Assembly: GCA_905221605.1 (NCBI GenBank) | Contig: CAJNDS010002771.1 | Span: forward strand, 219,173 to 283,172 | Direction: 5' to 3' | Source: Symbiodinium natans | Taxonomy: Eukaryota; Sar; Dinophyceae; Suessiales; Symbiodiniaceae | DNA length: 64,000 nt | In this document: positions 9,035 through 20,520 of the stretch, one piece after another | Layout of the letters: every line of letters starts with the position of its first letter | Position numbering within the stretch: the stretch's first letter is position 1 | Notes under the pieces: model-generated | Told to the model about the DNA's origin: nothing | What the model saw: the letters and a program-made list of their open reading frames with translations, nothing else | Databases searched by the model: none | Translations under genes and position numbers: made by a program

Positions 9035-9552
9035 GTTAGCCTGCCTAGATTTCGCCGTTTGCACGGAATCGGGGATCCATGTCTTTTAAAATCCGGGGCT
9101 GCTGGAAGTGGCTGTGTTTGTACCATAGAGACATGTCCCCTCGCTTCGTGCGCTGTGTGTAGGTTGCATTTTGCAGCCGCATCATTGTAGCATGTGATGC
9201 AGTGACGTAGCAATTGCATGTCGTTTGCTCTTGCTTTTGTACAGTTTCACGTCAACCCGACTGCAGCTGTGGACACTCAAAGGTCTGAGACTCCCAAGGT
9301 GGAGACTCTCTCAATTCTCAAGTCGTAGCTCAAAGCAGTTGCTTAGCCGAGCTATTAGCCGAAGGCAACAAACCCGCCATACTGCTTGTTAACGTACTGC
9401 AGCTGCGCAGCAGGTTTTGCGAGCTCTTGAGTGCGATCCGAACGGGATCGAGAAGAGCAAGGAAACAATCGGCTGACCGAGTGACTACGCTAAGCCAAGG
9501 AACCCAAGTAGCCTGCTTTGGACGTTTCCCCCGGGTCCACTGGACCTTCTTC
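9035..9552. other. Spacer between retroelement block and microsatellite
   Basis: No ORF, RNA gene or repeat that I can support. It may hold the 3' untranslated end or a decayed LTR of the element, but no matching copy is seen elsewhere in the window. Confidence 0.4.
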
Positions 9553-9575
9553 TAACAACAACAACAACAACAACA

Positions 9576-9623
<48 letters not shown>

Positions 9624-9661
9624 GCTACTACTACTACTACTGCTACTACTACTAATACTAT

Positions 9662-9751
<90 letters not shown>

Positions 9752-9784
9752 CACACCAGCACTACCACTACCACCACCACCACT

Positions 9785-9882
<98 letters not shown>

Positions 9883-10596
9883 CACACCAGCACTACCACT
9901 ACCACCGCCACCACTACCGCCACGACCACCACGACCACCCCTACCACCACCACGCACCACGACCATGCACCACGGCCATGCACCACAACCATACACCACA
10001 AATATGCACCACGACCACGACCGCGACCGCGACCACGACCACGACGAAGACGAAGACGAAGACGACGACGACGACCAGGACGAAGACGACGACGACGACG
10101 ACGACGACCACAAGTACCAGTACCAGTACCAGGGCCAGGACCAGTACCAGTACCAGTACCAGTACCAGCAGTACCAGTACCAGTACCAGCAGTACCAGTA
10201 CCGGTACCAGCAGTACCAGTACCAGTACCAGTACCAGCAGTACCAGTACCAGTAGCAGCCGTACCAGCACCAGCAGTACCAGTACCAGTACCAGCACCAG
10301 CAGTACCAGTGCCAGTACCAGCAGCACCAGTACCAGTACCAGCAGTACCAGTACCAGTACCAGTACCAGCAGTACCAGTACCAGTACCAGCAGTACCAGT
10401 ACCAGTACCAGCAGTACCAGTATACCAGCAGTACCAGTACCAGCCAGCAGTACCAGGACCAGCCAGCAGTACCACTACCAGTATCAGCAGTACCAGTACC
10501 CGTACCCGTACCAGTACCGGTGCCAGTACAAGTACCAGTACCATTACCAGTACCAGTACCACTACAACCGCCACTACCACTACCACTAGCACTATA

Positions 10597-10629
<33 letters not shown>

Positions 10630-10935
10630 TCCGCCACCGCCGCCCGCCACCACAGCCGCCGCTGCAGCCACCGCCGCAGCCACCGCCGCAGCCACCGCCG
10701 CAGCCACCGCCACCACCACCGCCACCGCCACCGCCGCCGCCGCCGCACCGCCACCGCCACGACAACGACTACTACTACCACTGCCACTACCACTACCACT
10801 AAACCACCCCATTTTGCCACTCTGATTACTGCTACCACTATACCACTACCGCCACCACTACCGCTAACGCTAACGCTACTGCTAACGCTACTGCTAACGC
10901 TACCGCTACCGCTACTGCTACCGCCGCTGCTACCA
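9553..10935. repeat. Compound triplet/hexanucleotide microsatellite mosaic
   Basis: Starts with CAA units, then long runs of ACT/CTA (about 9575-9750 and 9790-9880), ACC/CAC mixtures, GAC/GAA (about 10015-10110), a large TACCAG array (about 10110-10580), CCGCCA/GCAGCC (about 10595-10760) and CTAACG/CTACCG (about 10850-10930). Unit length stays 3 or a multiple of 3, so all frames stay open over long distances on both strands. The resulting long ORFs (Val-, Thr/Ser-, Tyr/Trp-rich) are artefacts of the repeat. Confidence 0.95.
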
Positions 10936-11729
10936 CCACCAGCCGCCAAACACAGCGGCGGAGTTGCAAAGGGCCTTGGGACAACGCTGGGACCACAGTT
11001 CCCCACAGACAACCCCAGTGCAAACTCCGATATAGTGCGTGTGGCTAGAGGTCATGAAGGCGCCCCTATGTGTGTCAAATGTGCCTTGGGCAAGATATGT
11101 TGGTTGACACACTCTTTTGGGACGGTTCCGTCACGCTGCGTTGGATGCTCATTTTGCCAGCTCCGTTTTGCGACGGTGTCGATACATCCGCATGCTGAAC
11201 TGTGCCCTTTACGGTGTTTTTACGGTTGTTCTCCTGTTGGATCACGATGCCCTCGAGGCGCAGCTTCGTTAATTGCCGACCAAATCCACACTTAGTCACT
11301 TAATCCTGTATTTTGAGATCTTCACCGATACTGTTTTTTTGCTAACGTAATTTTGCAAGTTGTCTCAAACATGCTTGTACCGCCTTCAGTCCATGCAGCA
11401 CAAAAGACGGTTCGTTTCCATTGCGTGGCACTCCTGCATATCCATCGCTTCGGAGTTTAGACATGCGAGTCCCCGAGCTCTGCGACGCAGGCTGGAAGTT
11501 CCTTGAAAGCTCGACGCTGCAAGGATGTAATGCAGCTCTGTTGCGACCCAAAACAAAACGAGAAGACTCTCCTTATATCTCCTCAATGCCAGGAGAACCG
11601 ACCACCTTCACGTGACCGCTCAAAGGCGCTGCCCAAGGAGGTGCAAGGGGAAAAGCCAGTTGGTCGACGGGCTCACAGATTCACTCTGCGTGTAAACGTC
11701 ATTAAATATCTTGCTGGAATACGCTGAGA
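10936..11729. other. Unassigned spacer
   Basis: Unique sequence without recognisable coding islands. Short open frames have no domain signal. It may include upstream or intronic sequence of the coiled-coil region that begins near 11730. Confidence 0.35.
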
Positions 11730-12041
11730 ATGTGTCTTGACTCGTTGCGGCAGGACTTGTCTGAACTTGGAAAGGCGAAAGAACAAACTTCCAAGAAGGA
11801 GCAGCATAGACTCGACTCTAGACGTGAAAGTGCATACACTTTGCACAATCCAAATAATCCAATCCCCATCTGCCAGGATCAGCAGTTGGTTGCTGCACAC
11901 GAGCGCTTGCAGGCCAACGATTTTAATTTTTAACATACTTTTGGCATCTTTGAGCTGACTGAGCATTCTCCCTCCAGCAAACGAAAGGTGCACGAAGAGG
12001 ATCTTAAAAAGGTGCGGCAAATGCTGCAAGACAAGGTGGCT
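11730..12041 (+). CDS. Coiled-coil exons (start of coiled-coil zone)
   Basis: An ATG at 11730 opens a frame to 11933 that reads LRQDLSELGKAKEQTSKKEQ and later QQLVAAHERLQANDF, charged and helical. A second island at 11975-12041 reads KRKVHEEDLKKVRQMLQDK and is followed by GTGGCT, a possible donor. The next AG|G acceptor is at 12086|12087, where the repeated cassette begins. The pattern of short charged helical exons separated by small introns continues for about 14 kb. No specific family can be named; long coiled-coil scaffold, cytoskeletal or motor-tail proteins would all look like this. Exon ends are inferred. Confidence 0.45.
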
Positions 12042-12086
12042 TTGCAGCCACTGCCCTCACGATTTCAGATCAACATATGATATCAG

Positions 12087-13815
12087 GATCTCGCCTTGAA
12101 CGACCTTCGTGGCGAGCACGACGTGCTCAAGACTCTGCTCGAGGAGCCAGCGGGGCAACAGGAAGGTAGCTGTGAGCAGGGGCAAGTACTGCGCAGGAGC
12201 GCTCGGCAGAAGCTGAAGTCGCCAAAAGAGATGCCTGCAAGCAGGATGCCGGCACCACTGGAGAAGCCACAAGATTGTAGATTGCACCTGTCCGCATGTC
12301 GCAGGAGAACCTGGCTGCTGAGCTTTCTGCCCAGCTGCAGGCCCGTCACAGCCCGTTGGTGGTCGATGAGTCTTTCAAAATGTCGCAAGGCATCCCAGAT
12401 CGACCTAGAGAAGACAAGAGCTGAACTGCTCCACAAGGAGCACGTGCGCTGAATGTTTCAAATCTTGAGCTGAAAGGAGCAGGAGTGAGGCCAGCTAATC
12501 ATTTGGTGATTGCCTTGATCTAGGAAGAGCACGTGAAGCTCACTGCAGACGAGATGCAGCAGAACGGTTTAGACTTGCAGGCCTTCGCCCTTTTGCTACA
12601 TGCTTTCCGAACCCGCTATTGAACGCTATTGGAAGAAATGGCTTTGCACATGGAAGGAAGCACGTGATTCTTTGGCAGCCCTGCGCCAAGACATTCAGAA
12701 CAAGGCCAGTTCCTCAGCTTAACAGCGTTGGAAATGATGCCTCCTTCCGCGCCGCTCAGACAAGGATCTCGCCTTGAACGACCTTCGTGGCGAGCACGAC
12801 GCGCTCAAGACTCTGCTCGAGGAGCCAGCGGGGCAACAGGAAGGTAGCTCTGAGCATGGAGGCAAGTACTGCGCAGGAGCGCTCGGCAGAAGCTGAAGTC
12901 GCCAAAAGAGATGCCTGCAAGCAGGATGCCGGCACCACTGGAGAAGCCACAAGATTGTAGATTGCACCTGTCCGCACGTCGCAGGAGAACCTGGCTGCTG
13001 ATCTTTCTGCCCAGCTGCAGGCCCGTCACAGCCCGTTGGTGGTCGATGAGTCTTTCAAAATGTCGCAAGGCATCCCAGATCGACCTAGAGAAGACAAGAG
13101 CTGAACTGCTCCACAAGGAGCACGTGCGCTGAATGTTTCAAATCTTGAGCTGAAAGGAGCAGGAGTGAGGCCAGCTAATCATTTGGTGATTGCCTTGATC
13201 TAGGAAGAGCACGTGAAGCTCACTGCAGACGAGATGCAGCAGAACGGTTTAGACTTGCAGGCCTTCGCCCTTTTGCTACATTCTTTCCGAACCCGCTATT
13301 GAACGCTATTGGAAGAAATGGCTTTGCACATGGAAGGAAGCACGTGATTCTTTGGCAGCCCTGCGCCAAGACATTCAGAACAAGGCCAGTTCCTCAGCTT
13401 AACAGCGTTGGAAATGATGCCTCCTTCCGCGCCACTCAGACAAGGATCTCGCCTTGAACGACCTTCGTGGCGAGCACGACGCGCTCAAGACTCTGCTCGA
13501 GGAGCCAGCGGGGCAACAGGAAGGTAGCTGTGAGCATGGAGGCAAGTACTGCGCAGGAGCGCTCGGCAGAAGCTGAAGTCGCCAAAAGAGATGCCTGCAA
13601 GCAGGATGCCGGCACCACTGGAGAAGCCACAAGATTGTAGATTGCACCTGTCCGCACGTCGCAGGAGAGCCTGGCTGCTGAGCTTTCTGCCCAGCTGCAG
13701 GCCCGTCACAGCCCGCTGGTGGTCGATGAGTCTTTCAAAATGTCGCAAGGCATCCCAGATCGACCTGGAGAAGGCAAGAGCTGAACTGCTCCACAAGGAG
13801 CACGTGCGTGCGCTG
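12087..13815 (+). CDS. Repeated coiled-coil exon set with candidate very short introns
   Basis: Within each unit the plus strand encodes helical pieces: DLALNDLRGEHDALKTLLEE, ERSAEAEVAKRDACKQ, ENLAAELSAQLQARHS, IDLEKTRAELLHKEH, EEHVKLTADEMQQNGLDLQA and KEARDSLAALRQDIQNK. Each piece begins just after an AG, usually AG|G. Stops or frame changes lie in the gaps between pieces, and some gaps are only about 35-45 bp. The sense is lost if the unit is read in one frame. I infer small introns; the alternative is a decayed gene with frameshifts. Composition (Glu, Lys, Ala, Leu, Gln) fits a long coiled coil in which duplication lengthens the rod. Confidence 0.45.
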
Positions 13816-13822
13816 AATGTTC
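12087..13822 (+). repeat. Exon-bearing tandem repeat, period about 680 bp, 2.5 copies
   Basis: Copy 1 starts at 12087, copy 2 at 12765 and copy 3 at 13445, each with GATCTCGCCTTGAACGACC. Copies 1 and 2 are full (678 and 680 bp). Copy 3 loses similarity after about 13820. The copies differ by only scattered substitutions and a few small indels, such as an extra GGA block near 12857 in copies 2 and 3. High identity in intron-like as well as exon-like parts points to recent duplication. Confidence 0.95.
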
Positions 13823-14186
13823 GCCGATTTCATTCATGCTTCTAGCTTGAGGCGGTTTTCTGGAGGCTCTGGCAGATAGTTCATGTCACTCGTTCCGAAG
13901 CACTTTGGCCAGGGCCTGTTGCGATTGTTTGATATTGTGTGGCTGTTATGGGTTTCGGGTCCATTTTTGAATTAGGGGGAGTGTCGATTGAGACCCGGGT
14001 TGCTACATTTTCTTCCTGGCCTGGTCCGACACCTTGGTTCTTGGTTCTGACCCCAGGGTAAGTTCGATGTGCGCGTCCACGCCGTTAAATTGGCAATAGT
14101 TGTTTGATGTTGTTGCTTTTGAAGGGGTTGAGACTGTTGCCCTTCCTGAGTTGTTGTGATTTTGTTGCATGTGCTTTGGTGCACAG

Positions 14187-15001
14187 GATTTGGAGGTGCA
14201 AGATGTTGACAGCAGGCAAAGAGCAACCACTTCCGAGCTGGAGGACGGAAATGGCATGAAATAGCTGCCTACCAGAGAGTGTAAACTCGCTTTGGATATT
14301 TTGGATGTGCAGACTTGTGCCACGGCTCTGGCATTGGCCGAAGCGGAGAAGCAAGAGGTGCATGAGAAGGCAGGGCCACGTCAAAGAAAGTGCCATCCCG
14401 TCTTGCGGCGGGAACCACTGCAGCCTTAACCATCTTAATTCGATTTCACATGTGAAAGACAAGTGAAAACAGTCACAACATCAGAGCCCTGCACATGGGC
14501 ACATTCACGCCACTTGAGGTCCCAGGAGTTCAGGTGGCTTCACACCTGACCTAAGTAGAGCTCTATCCAGTCTTGGGGGGCGCGGTGCAGCGGGTGGGCG
14601 GAGTTGCTTTCCTCCAACATCCTCCTCCGCAGAGAATGGCGAAAAAGCGTGCGTGGTCAACAAACCCCGCGCTGCAGAGCACCTTGTCACAGACACAGTT
14701 GAACAGAACTCTTGTATGCAGCACCACAATTGAGTAGGATCGCCACAGTTGAAGGGCGTGTGAGATGCTGTGACAAAAACGTGATTCACCGTGGCACCAT
14801 GACGCGCTCAGTTTGCTGAGCTTCGTGGCCAGTACTTCGCCGCTGAGCAGGCGCAGGAAAGCAGGGTTCGAGATAGTGATCTCCTAGCAGCTAGTTAGCA
14901 TCTAGTCTTGTGGCTCCCTCCACGTTTCCGTGACAGGAGGCCAGCCGAGAGTTGATCGAAGCACTGCGTGGGGAGTTGGCAGATTTGGCAGCTGCTCTGC
15001 G
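14187..15001 (+). CDS. Coiled-coil exons, continued
   Basis: Four islands each follow a CAG or similar acceptor: 14187-14261 (DLEVQDVDSRQRATTSELED), 14313-14371 (ATALALAEAEKQEVHEKAG), 14806-14862 (RAQFAELRGQYFAAEQAQES) and 14937-15001 (EASRELIEALRGELADLAAA). All are charged, Ala/Glu/Leu-rich and predicted helical. The intervening DNA has stops in all frames. They look like successive exons of the same coiled-coil gene as the repeated cassette upstream. Boundaries and frame phase are approximate. Confidence 0.45.
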
Positions 15002-15556
15002 TGTAAACAAGTCTCGCAAAATGACATGAAGCTTCCATAGACTTCATGGTACAGCTGCTACAAGCTCGCATCGTGTACTGAGTGTACCGACTCAGGCTTC
15101 GAGGAGTACGCTTCCAGAGGCCCGACAAACCTGAGCCCCGTGCATCCCAGCGCATCCCGGTGCATCTCGCATTGCCATCAAACAGATGAGTCCAGGTACA
15201 TCCGTTCAAACGACGGACCCCTGATATTTAGCAGTTGCTGTTGGTCAGGGGGCGACATCACCAGGGCAACTTGAAAGACACGCCCAAGCCAAAGTCAAAC
15301 CGCTTGAAGCTTCTGAACGATTTCTTGATTGGACTACATGCTTGCCATATACGCCATGTACGTCACTCAACTCCTTTTACCGCCCTCAATGCCTTTTCGC
15401 GCCGCCCTCACCCCATCGCCCTCTCACCACCCTCTCCGCCATCCCATCCGATCCCAGCATCACGATGATGAGCTTGTCGTTGGTCAGGGAACTCATAACG
15501 TTCGGAATTGCTCGTGTGAAGTACGCGCGCGCGCGGGTGAGCGCGCGGGCGCACGG

Positions 15557-15615
<59 letters not shown>

Positions 15616-16678
15616 GTCGCACTGTTGTAGCGTGGTAGGCAAGTCCTTTTGACGTTAATTACTGCTTGTTTGTTAGGTGTGGGTGATATTTCAAGTCATG
15701 ATGCTCAGCAGGGCCTGTGCGAGGCAAAATCCATGGGCGTGCGCAGTCAGGCCGTAGCCTGGCGCTTTGCTTATGGGGCAGCCAGCATCAGTTCCCAACG
15801 TTCTTCGTGTTCTTTTGGCACATTAAAATGTCAATTCCTCTGAACCTTTCTTACCAAAACGGAGGTTGTTTCGGGCATGGCTTTGCGCCGCACGTCGAGC
15901 AACGTGAATATCATGAGCATGAGTCTGAGAAGGTTAGGCTTGTGATGGCAGAGGGAGCTTGCAACATCAACAGGTTCGAGGCCTTTCGGCCCATGGGATG
16001 TATGAAACAAGTTGGTGCTGAACATGACTTGCTGCTTCTGTGTCGCGCCCATGAACATGCTCGGGGTTGAGTGGGGGTGTGCGGGGGGTTGGGGGTTGCG
16101 TTGACTGTCGTTGTTGTCGTTGTTGTCGACGATGCCATGCGGAGGTTCTGAGTTTGGTGTGAGGTGGTGATGTCATGCCAATAGGTAACTTTATCCATGC
16201 CCTTCTTGAAGCGTGACCTTTTTGAAGCTAAGTAAGATATTCAAGCAAATTTTTCTCGTATACAGTATTTCGATATTGTAATCTACAATGGCTTGAATGT
16301 ATCCATACAGTTCCCCCTGCCCCACCCCTCCCCCCCGCCTCCTTCTTCGCGCCTCCCCCACCCCCGCGATACCATCCCCTGCCTTAATTATTGCACCTGA
16401 ACACCTCTCGCTCAGAGAAGCGCATGCCATGCCAAGCACGACAGGCATGTCACTTGACAGGCTGCCGACCCCAGCGACTTTTCACAGTCATAAAAAGCGT
16501 CATCCATGCCATGTAAGGCAGGAGGCACCAATACATGTGAAGGGATATTTCGGAATCTGGCTCATATGGTGCCATATAGGCTTGCAACACGGGGCCTCAT
16601 CTTCTGGAGAGGTCTCAGAGAAAACATGGTTGTCCTGCATGCCAACTGCCGGACTAGTGACTTTTGCAATCTTTTGCA
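15002..16678. other. Long intron-like or intergenic stretch
   Basis: No coding island with convincing composition. It contains the (TG)n microsatellite at 15557-15612 and a pyrimidine-rich patch at about 16305-16375. Probably intronic if the coiled-coil exons on either side belong to one gene. Confidence 0.4.
15521..15612. repeat. (CG)n then (TG)n dinucleotide microsatellite
   Basis: A GC/CG-rich alternating patch (15521-15553) leads into an uninterrupted TG run of roughly 28 units. Both are alternating purine-pyrimidine sequence, able in principle to adopt Z-DNA. Confidence 0.9.
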
Positions 16679-16681
16679 GGT

Positions 16682-18290
16682 CGAGAAACTGCAGGACAAA
16701 GACGATGGTGCTTGCACGTGCTTTCCTTTTGCATCCTGTCGGCCCAGCTTGTGCCAGGACAACCTAACTGCCGTGAATGCGGAACTTGAGAATGCACTGG
16801 CCGTGAAGGCCCCCGTACTAATCGTACGTGCGCTGCAGGCTCGGACAGTGCGCAGTGGGCTTGGCGTGTCGCACAAAGGAAAGCCTCCGAGCAGATCTAG
16901 ACAGGCTAAAGTGCGGGACCCAGAAAAAGCATTGTAGAAACTTGTCTTATTTTTTATCGGAAACATGTTTCAGACATGTTCAGACTCTTAGGTTTGCCGA
17001 GATCAATGCCAACATGACCAAAAGTGCCAAGGACAGGCGCTGCAAGCAGGAGTTTGGTGCTGGCGTGTTCCCCAACCAAACATCAGAGCAAGGGCCGGAT
17101 ATTGGGGTCTACTAGGGCAGGTGTGTTTGGCCATATATCTGGGGTTCCTTTTGGGTGGGGTGGGGCTATGAGCGTGTCAGAAAATACACCATACTTTCAT
17201 GTTTGTCCCAATGAGCCCCAACTGCCCAGAGCTGCCCCCTGCTCTTCGCAGAGGCAGTTCTGGACCTTAATTCTCAACAGGAGTCCAGGATGGTCGGCCA
17301 GGCGGTGCAAAGCCAGCATGATGTGGTGGGGAGATCTTCGGGGCATGGGCCCTTGGAAAAGAGGATTACGTCATATGAGGGGGTGGGAACCTGACAAACT
17401 GCCTGAACCCCGCCGAACACCGCATACGTAACGGACTAGTCCTAGGACTGGTAGGGGTGAAGGTGCGTACATAGAGAACAGTTTATCCATGTTTATCCAC
17501 AGGACCGCGCCGAGGCTCAGGTCAAAGAGCTCAAGCTTGACGTCGAGCATTGGCGACAGAAGGCTGGAACTTCAGAAGCGTGTGTCATACATTGTCATAC
17601 GTTGTCATACATACCAAGTCATGCTACTTGCGAGAAGGCTGATCCGATTGCCAGGCGCAAAGCTTGCAAAGAGATGAGGACAGAACAAAGCGCCAAAACC
17701 AGGCGCAGACAGTCTTTTGGCAGATGTCAACGCCTGCTGCTTTTGTGGGGACTTAGCCAAGAAGTCACGTAGCTCGCCCCAGTTTCATCAGGCCAGTGGT
17801 GGGATGGCTTTAATTAATGTACGCATGTACAGTGCTTCAATCCATGTGCCCTCCTTGCAAGGACATCTCATGCTTAGAGCTAGAAGTCAAGGCTGGGCTC
17901 AGCTTTCAAAATAGTGTTGCTGTGCAGGGCCATTCGTATGCAGGACCTGCATCAGCAGAATGCACAGCTCTTGCTGACATTCCAGCAGTTCAAAGCGGTG
18001 CATCTCTGAGATCGCCAATTATGTTGCACACTTGCTTCGAGCATCTTCGAGCCTGGCAGACCTGTCGAGGAGTTGGACACTGCATTAGCCGAGAACCACA
18101 GTCTGCAGGAGAGACTGAGAGACTCGGATCACATCAGATTTGCAGCTGTAGCTTTATGAATTTCCACCTCGAGGACACAATCGACATGTACGAAACGAAC
18201 CTCCAGCGTGCCACCGACCAGACAGCTGAGCTGATGGGCCACAACAATCCAAAGCCGACAGCCAAGTATCGGCAGAGAGTGCCAGCAAAA
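16682..18290 (+). CDS. Coiled-coil exons, continued
   Basis: Islands after AG acceptors: VEKLQDKD (16682), DNLTAVNAELENALAVKA (about 16759-16815), DRAEAQVKELKLDVEHWRQK (about 17504-17582), ATCEKADPIARRKACKEM (from about 17626), MQDLHQQNAQLLLTFQQF (about 17939-17995), EPGRPVEELDTALAENHSL with QERLRDSD (18049-18130) and LEDTIDMYETNLQRATDQT (about 18168-18240). Heptad-like hydrophobic spacing and Glu/Lys/Gln content mark a coiled coil. They are separated by sequence with stops and by one longer gap (17100-17500). No enzymatic motif is visible. This is interpreted as the same multi-exon gene. Confidence 0.42.
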
Positions 18291-19640
18291 TCTCATAGAA
18301 GTTGAATGCTCTGCATCCCACAGACCGGCTCAAACTCACGGCATTTCACGGGCTATGTGCAGTGTGTGGAGTGTGTGGCGCAGTGTAGCGCAGTGGCAAA
18401 GCCATGTGCCGAGATGCTTGGCTCCAAGCTCAGAAACACAGCCGTGCCTGACATCGAGTCTCAGTTTCGGTAATATTTTCCTGAGCATTTTCCTGCAATG
18501 TGCGTTTGCAATAATTCTGGGGTTACGTTGATGCATCTGTTCACATGTTCTTGCCAAGCGCACTCTCGCCTACTAGTAGGCTTCGTGTTTGCTTGAAGTC
18601 GTGCTCATTGGCTCTTGATGCTCACTTCTCACTTGCCTGCCCGTGAAATTTGTTTTGGATGCGTCTTGTCTTGATCCTGTGCATATTTGTGTTTTCTGCG
18701 TTCTGTAGGATTGCTTAGAGACGCGTGTGTCGAAGTGGAAATGGCGCTCCCCAAAGCCAGCCACCACGACTTAGCAAGCAGGGGCTCGAAATTCAACAAC
18801 TGCCGTAAGCGACACCACGAGATATCTTGGTCCCAGCCGTTAGAATGTTTTCAAAGAATGGATGCCACCGACAATGGATGCCACCGACAAACCATGCATC
18901 ATTGCATGACGGATGTGCTCAGTAAAGTCTTTGTGCAGTCTGGTGTGCCGACTATCGGATACTATCGTGGTTCCGACGACTTGGGTCAGTGGATTCCACT
19001 ATCGATACTATCGTTTGGCACCAGACTTGGAAGTCCGTTGAAGCTTTTCAGAATGCAGGTTGGTCTTCTGTACAGTTTGGACCCAAGGAGCGCCTGCACC
19101 TGATAGACGGTCAACAGACGGTCAACAGACGTCAACAGTGTTTCGCCAGGATGAGCAAGGCTTGTGTGATGCCAAGCTGGTGTTGGTTGTTCGAGCTGGG
19201 CAGTCGCATAACTGCATTGAAGAGGCTTGGCTTGCCGTATTGGCGTATTGGCGTGTTCGTGCACACTGTACAGACACTGTACCTTCGACGCGGCTCAGAT
19301 TAACTCCGATGTGATCGTGGTGAGCATCGGCGAGCCGAACAAACGGGGGTCAGTCGCCAGTGTTAAAAGCAAGTTGTGAAGGGCACGCTGGGGGCGAAGG
19401 CGAGCGAACCGCGAACTCAGTGGTTTTCTTCGAGCCCTTCTTGGCCTCGCAGAGGATCAGGAGCCTTTTCCGCTTTGACCGTTTGCAGCGCACAGGCTCA
19501 AGACTGCACATTTGTCAGGTTCGGTTGCAGGACAACGTGAGCAACAAGAGCACGGAGCCCGGGGAGCACGTTCGCCCATGTTCGCCCATGTTCGCCTAAC
19601 TTTTTTCTGCTTTGCATGCTCCTCTGTCCAATTCAGGCAA
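18291..19640. other. Intron-like stretch with short local duplications
   Basis: No clear exon. Several words are repeated head to tail within a few tens of bases, for example GGATGCCACCGACAA at about 18859 and 18877, and GGTCAACAGAC near 19110-19132. An Arg-rich open frame at 19430-19500 is not convincing. Confidence 0.35.
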
Positions 19641-20520
19641 AACTTTGTTCCTGAAACGGCTGGCCTGCGACAAACGGGAATTCATTTGGCAGCTTCAATC
19701 CAAGGCTTCAGAAAGAGTCTCGTATGGCTGCGCAGCGATCTGATCCAAACCTGACAGGTGGGTGACAAACAGCCTCCGCGCTTTGCGGCCGAGGAAGCAA
19801 ATGCTGCATTTGCCTGAGTTTGGGTGTGGATCAGCCGCCGAAGCTCTAGGGCATCAACCGGCAAACTTTGAGGACAACAGTTAGTGGATTCATGTGGATT
19901 CCATGAAAAACCTTCGGGACAGTTGCAAGACAACACTTCGTCGCGTTCACACACATCATACATCTGACGCGCGGGCGTGGTGTTCTCATTCGTGGCGAGT
20001 TTCGGCAAAGCGCTTGTCATTGAAGCGCCTGCTAGCTCCTAGAGCCTGGCTAGAGGCGTAGAGGATGTTAGAGGATGTTGGAGGTTAAAGGTCTCAAAGC
20101 CCAAAACCGGACAACGGCCCAAGCAATGTCCGGTGCACTGCCAGTGGAATGCAAAAGATGAAGTTGGCAACTTGCATGGTGAGGCCCTGCGTTTGGCAGA
20201 CTCTTCCGCAAAGCGCCTGAAGGTGGGTTCCTTGAGGTTTGAAGTGCAGCACATGGCAGTACTCTTCCCACTAAGTGCTTTCTCTGTGCAGGAAGAGACC
20301 GGCGAATACCGCCGCTTGCAGGAGGAGGACATGTGCGTGTGAATCGGCAACATGACAGACAGACACACACTTGACATGAGTTGTCAGTCGCAAATTTGCT
20401 CTTCCTCGTGTGCCGAATCTTGAAGATGACTGATGCATTACACAAAAAAGTGCGACGAACAGCTTTCTAAACATCCTCACGTGTTGGACCTCCAAAACGA
20501 GCAGGTGCATGTCAAGACGT
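19640..20520 (+). CDS. Coiled-coil exons, continued
   Basis: Three main islands: TLFLKRLACDKREFIWQLQS (about 19643-19715), AKDEVGNLHGEALRLADSS followed by AKRLK (about 20151-20222), and EETGEYRRLQEEDM (about 20293-20335). A weaker fourth reads VLDLQNEQVHVKT (about 20482-20520). The 20222 and 20335 ends are followed by GTG, and the starts follow AG. They fit the charged helical pattern of the surrounding zone but are short, so each alone is weak; the support is the repeated pattern. Confidence 0.35.

Noticed and set aside
1-9552. Search for long terminal repeats flanking the retroelement
   Set aside because: No direct repeat of LTR size seen at the two ends; the left end is cut by the window, so absence is not informative.
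9485-10812. Very long open frames on both strands (Val-, Thr/Ser-, Tyr/Trp/Gly-rich)
   Set aside because: Produced by triplet-periodic microsatellites that lack stop codons in several frames; no start context or non-repetitive sequence.
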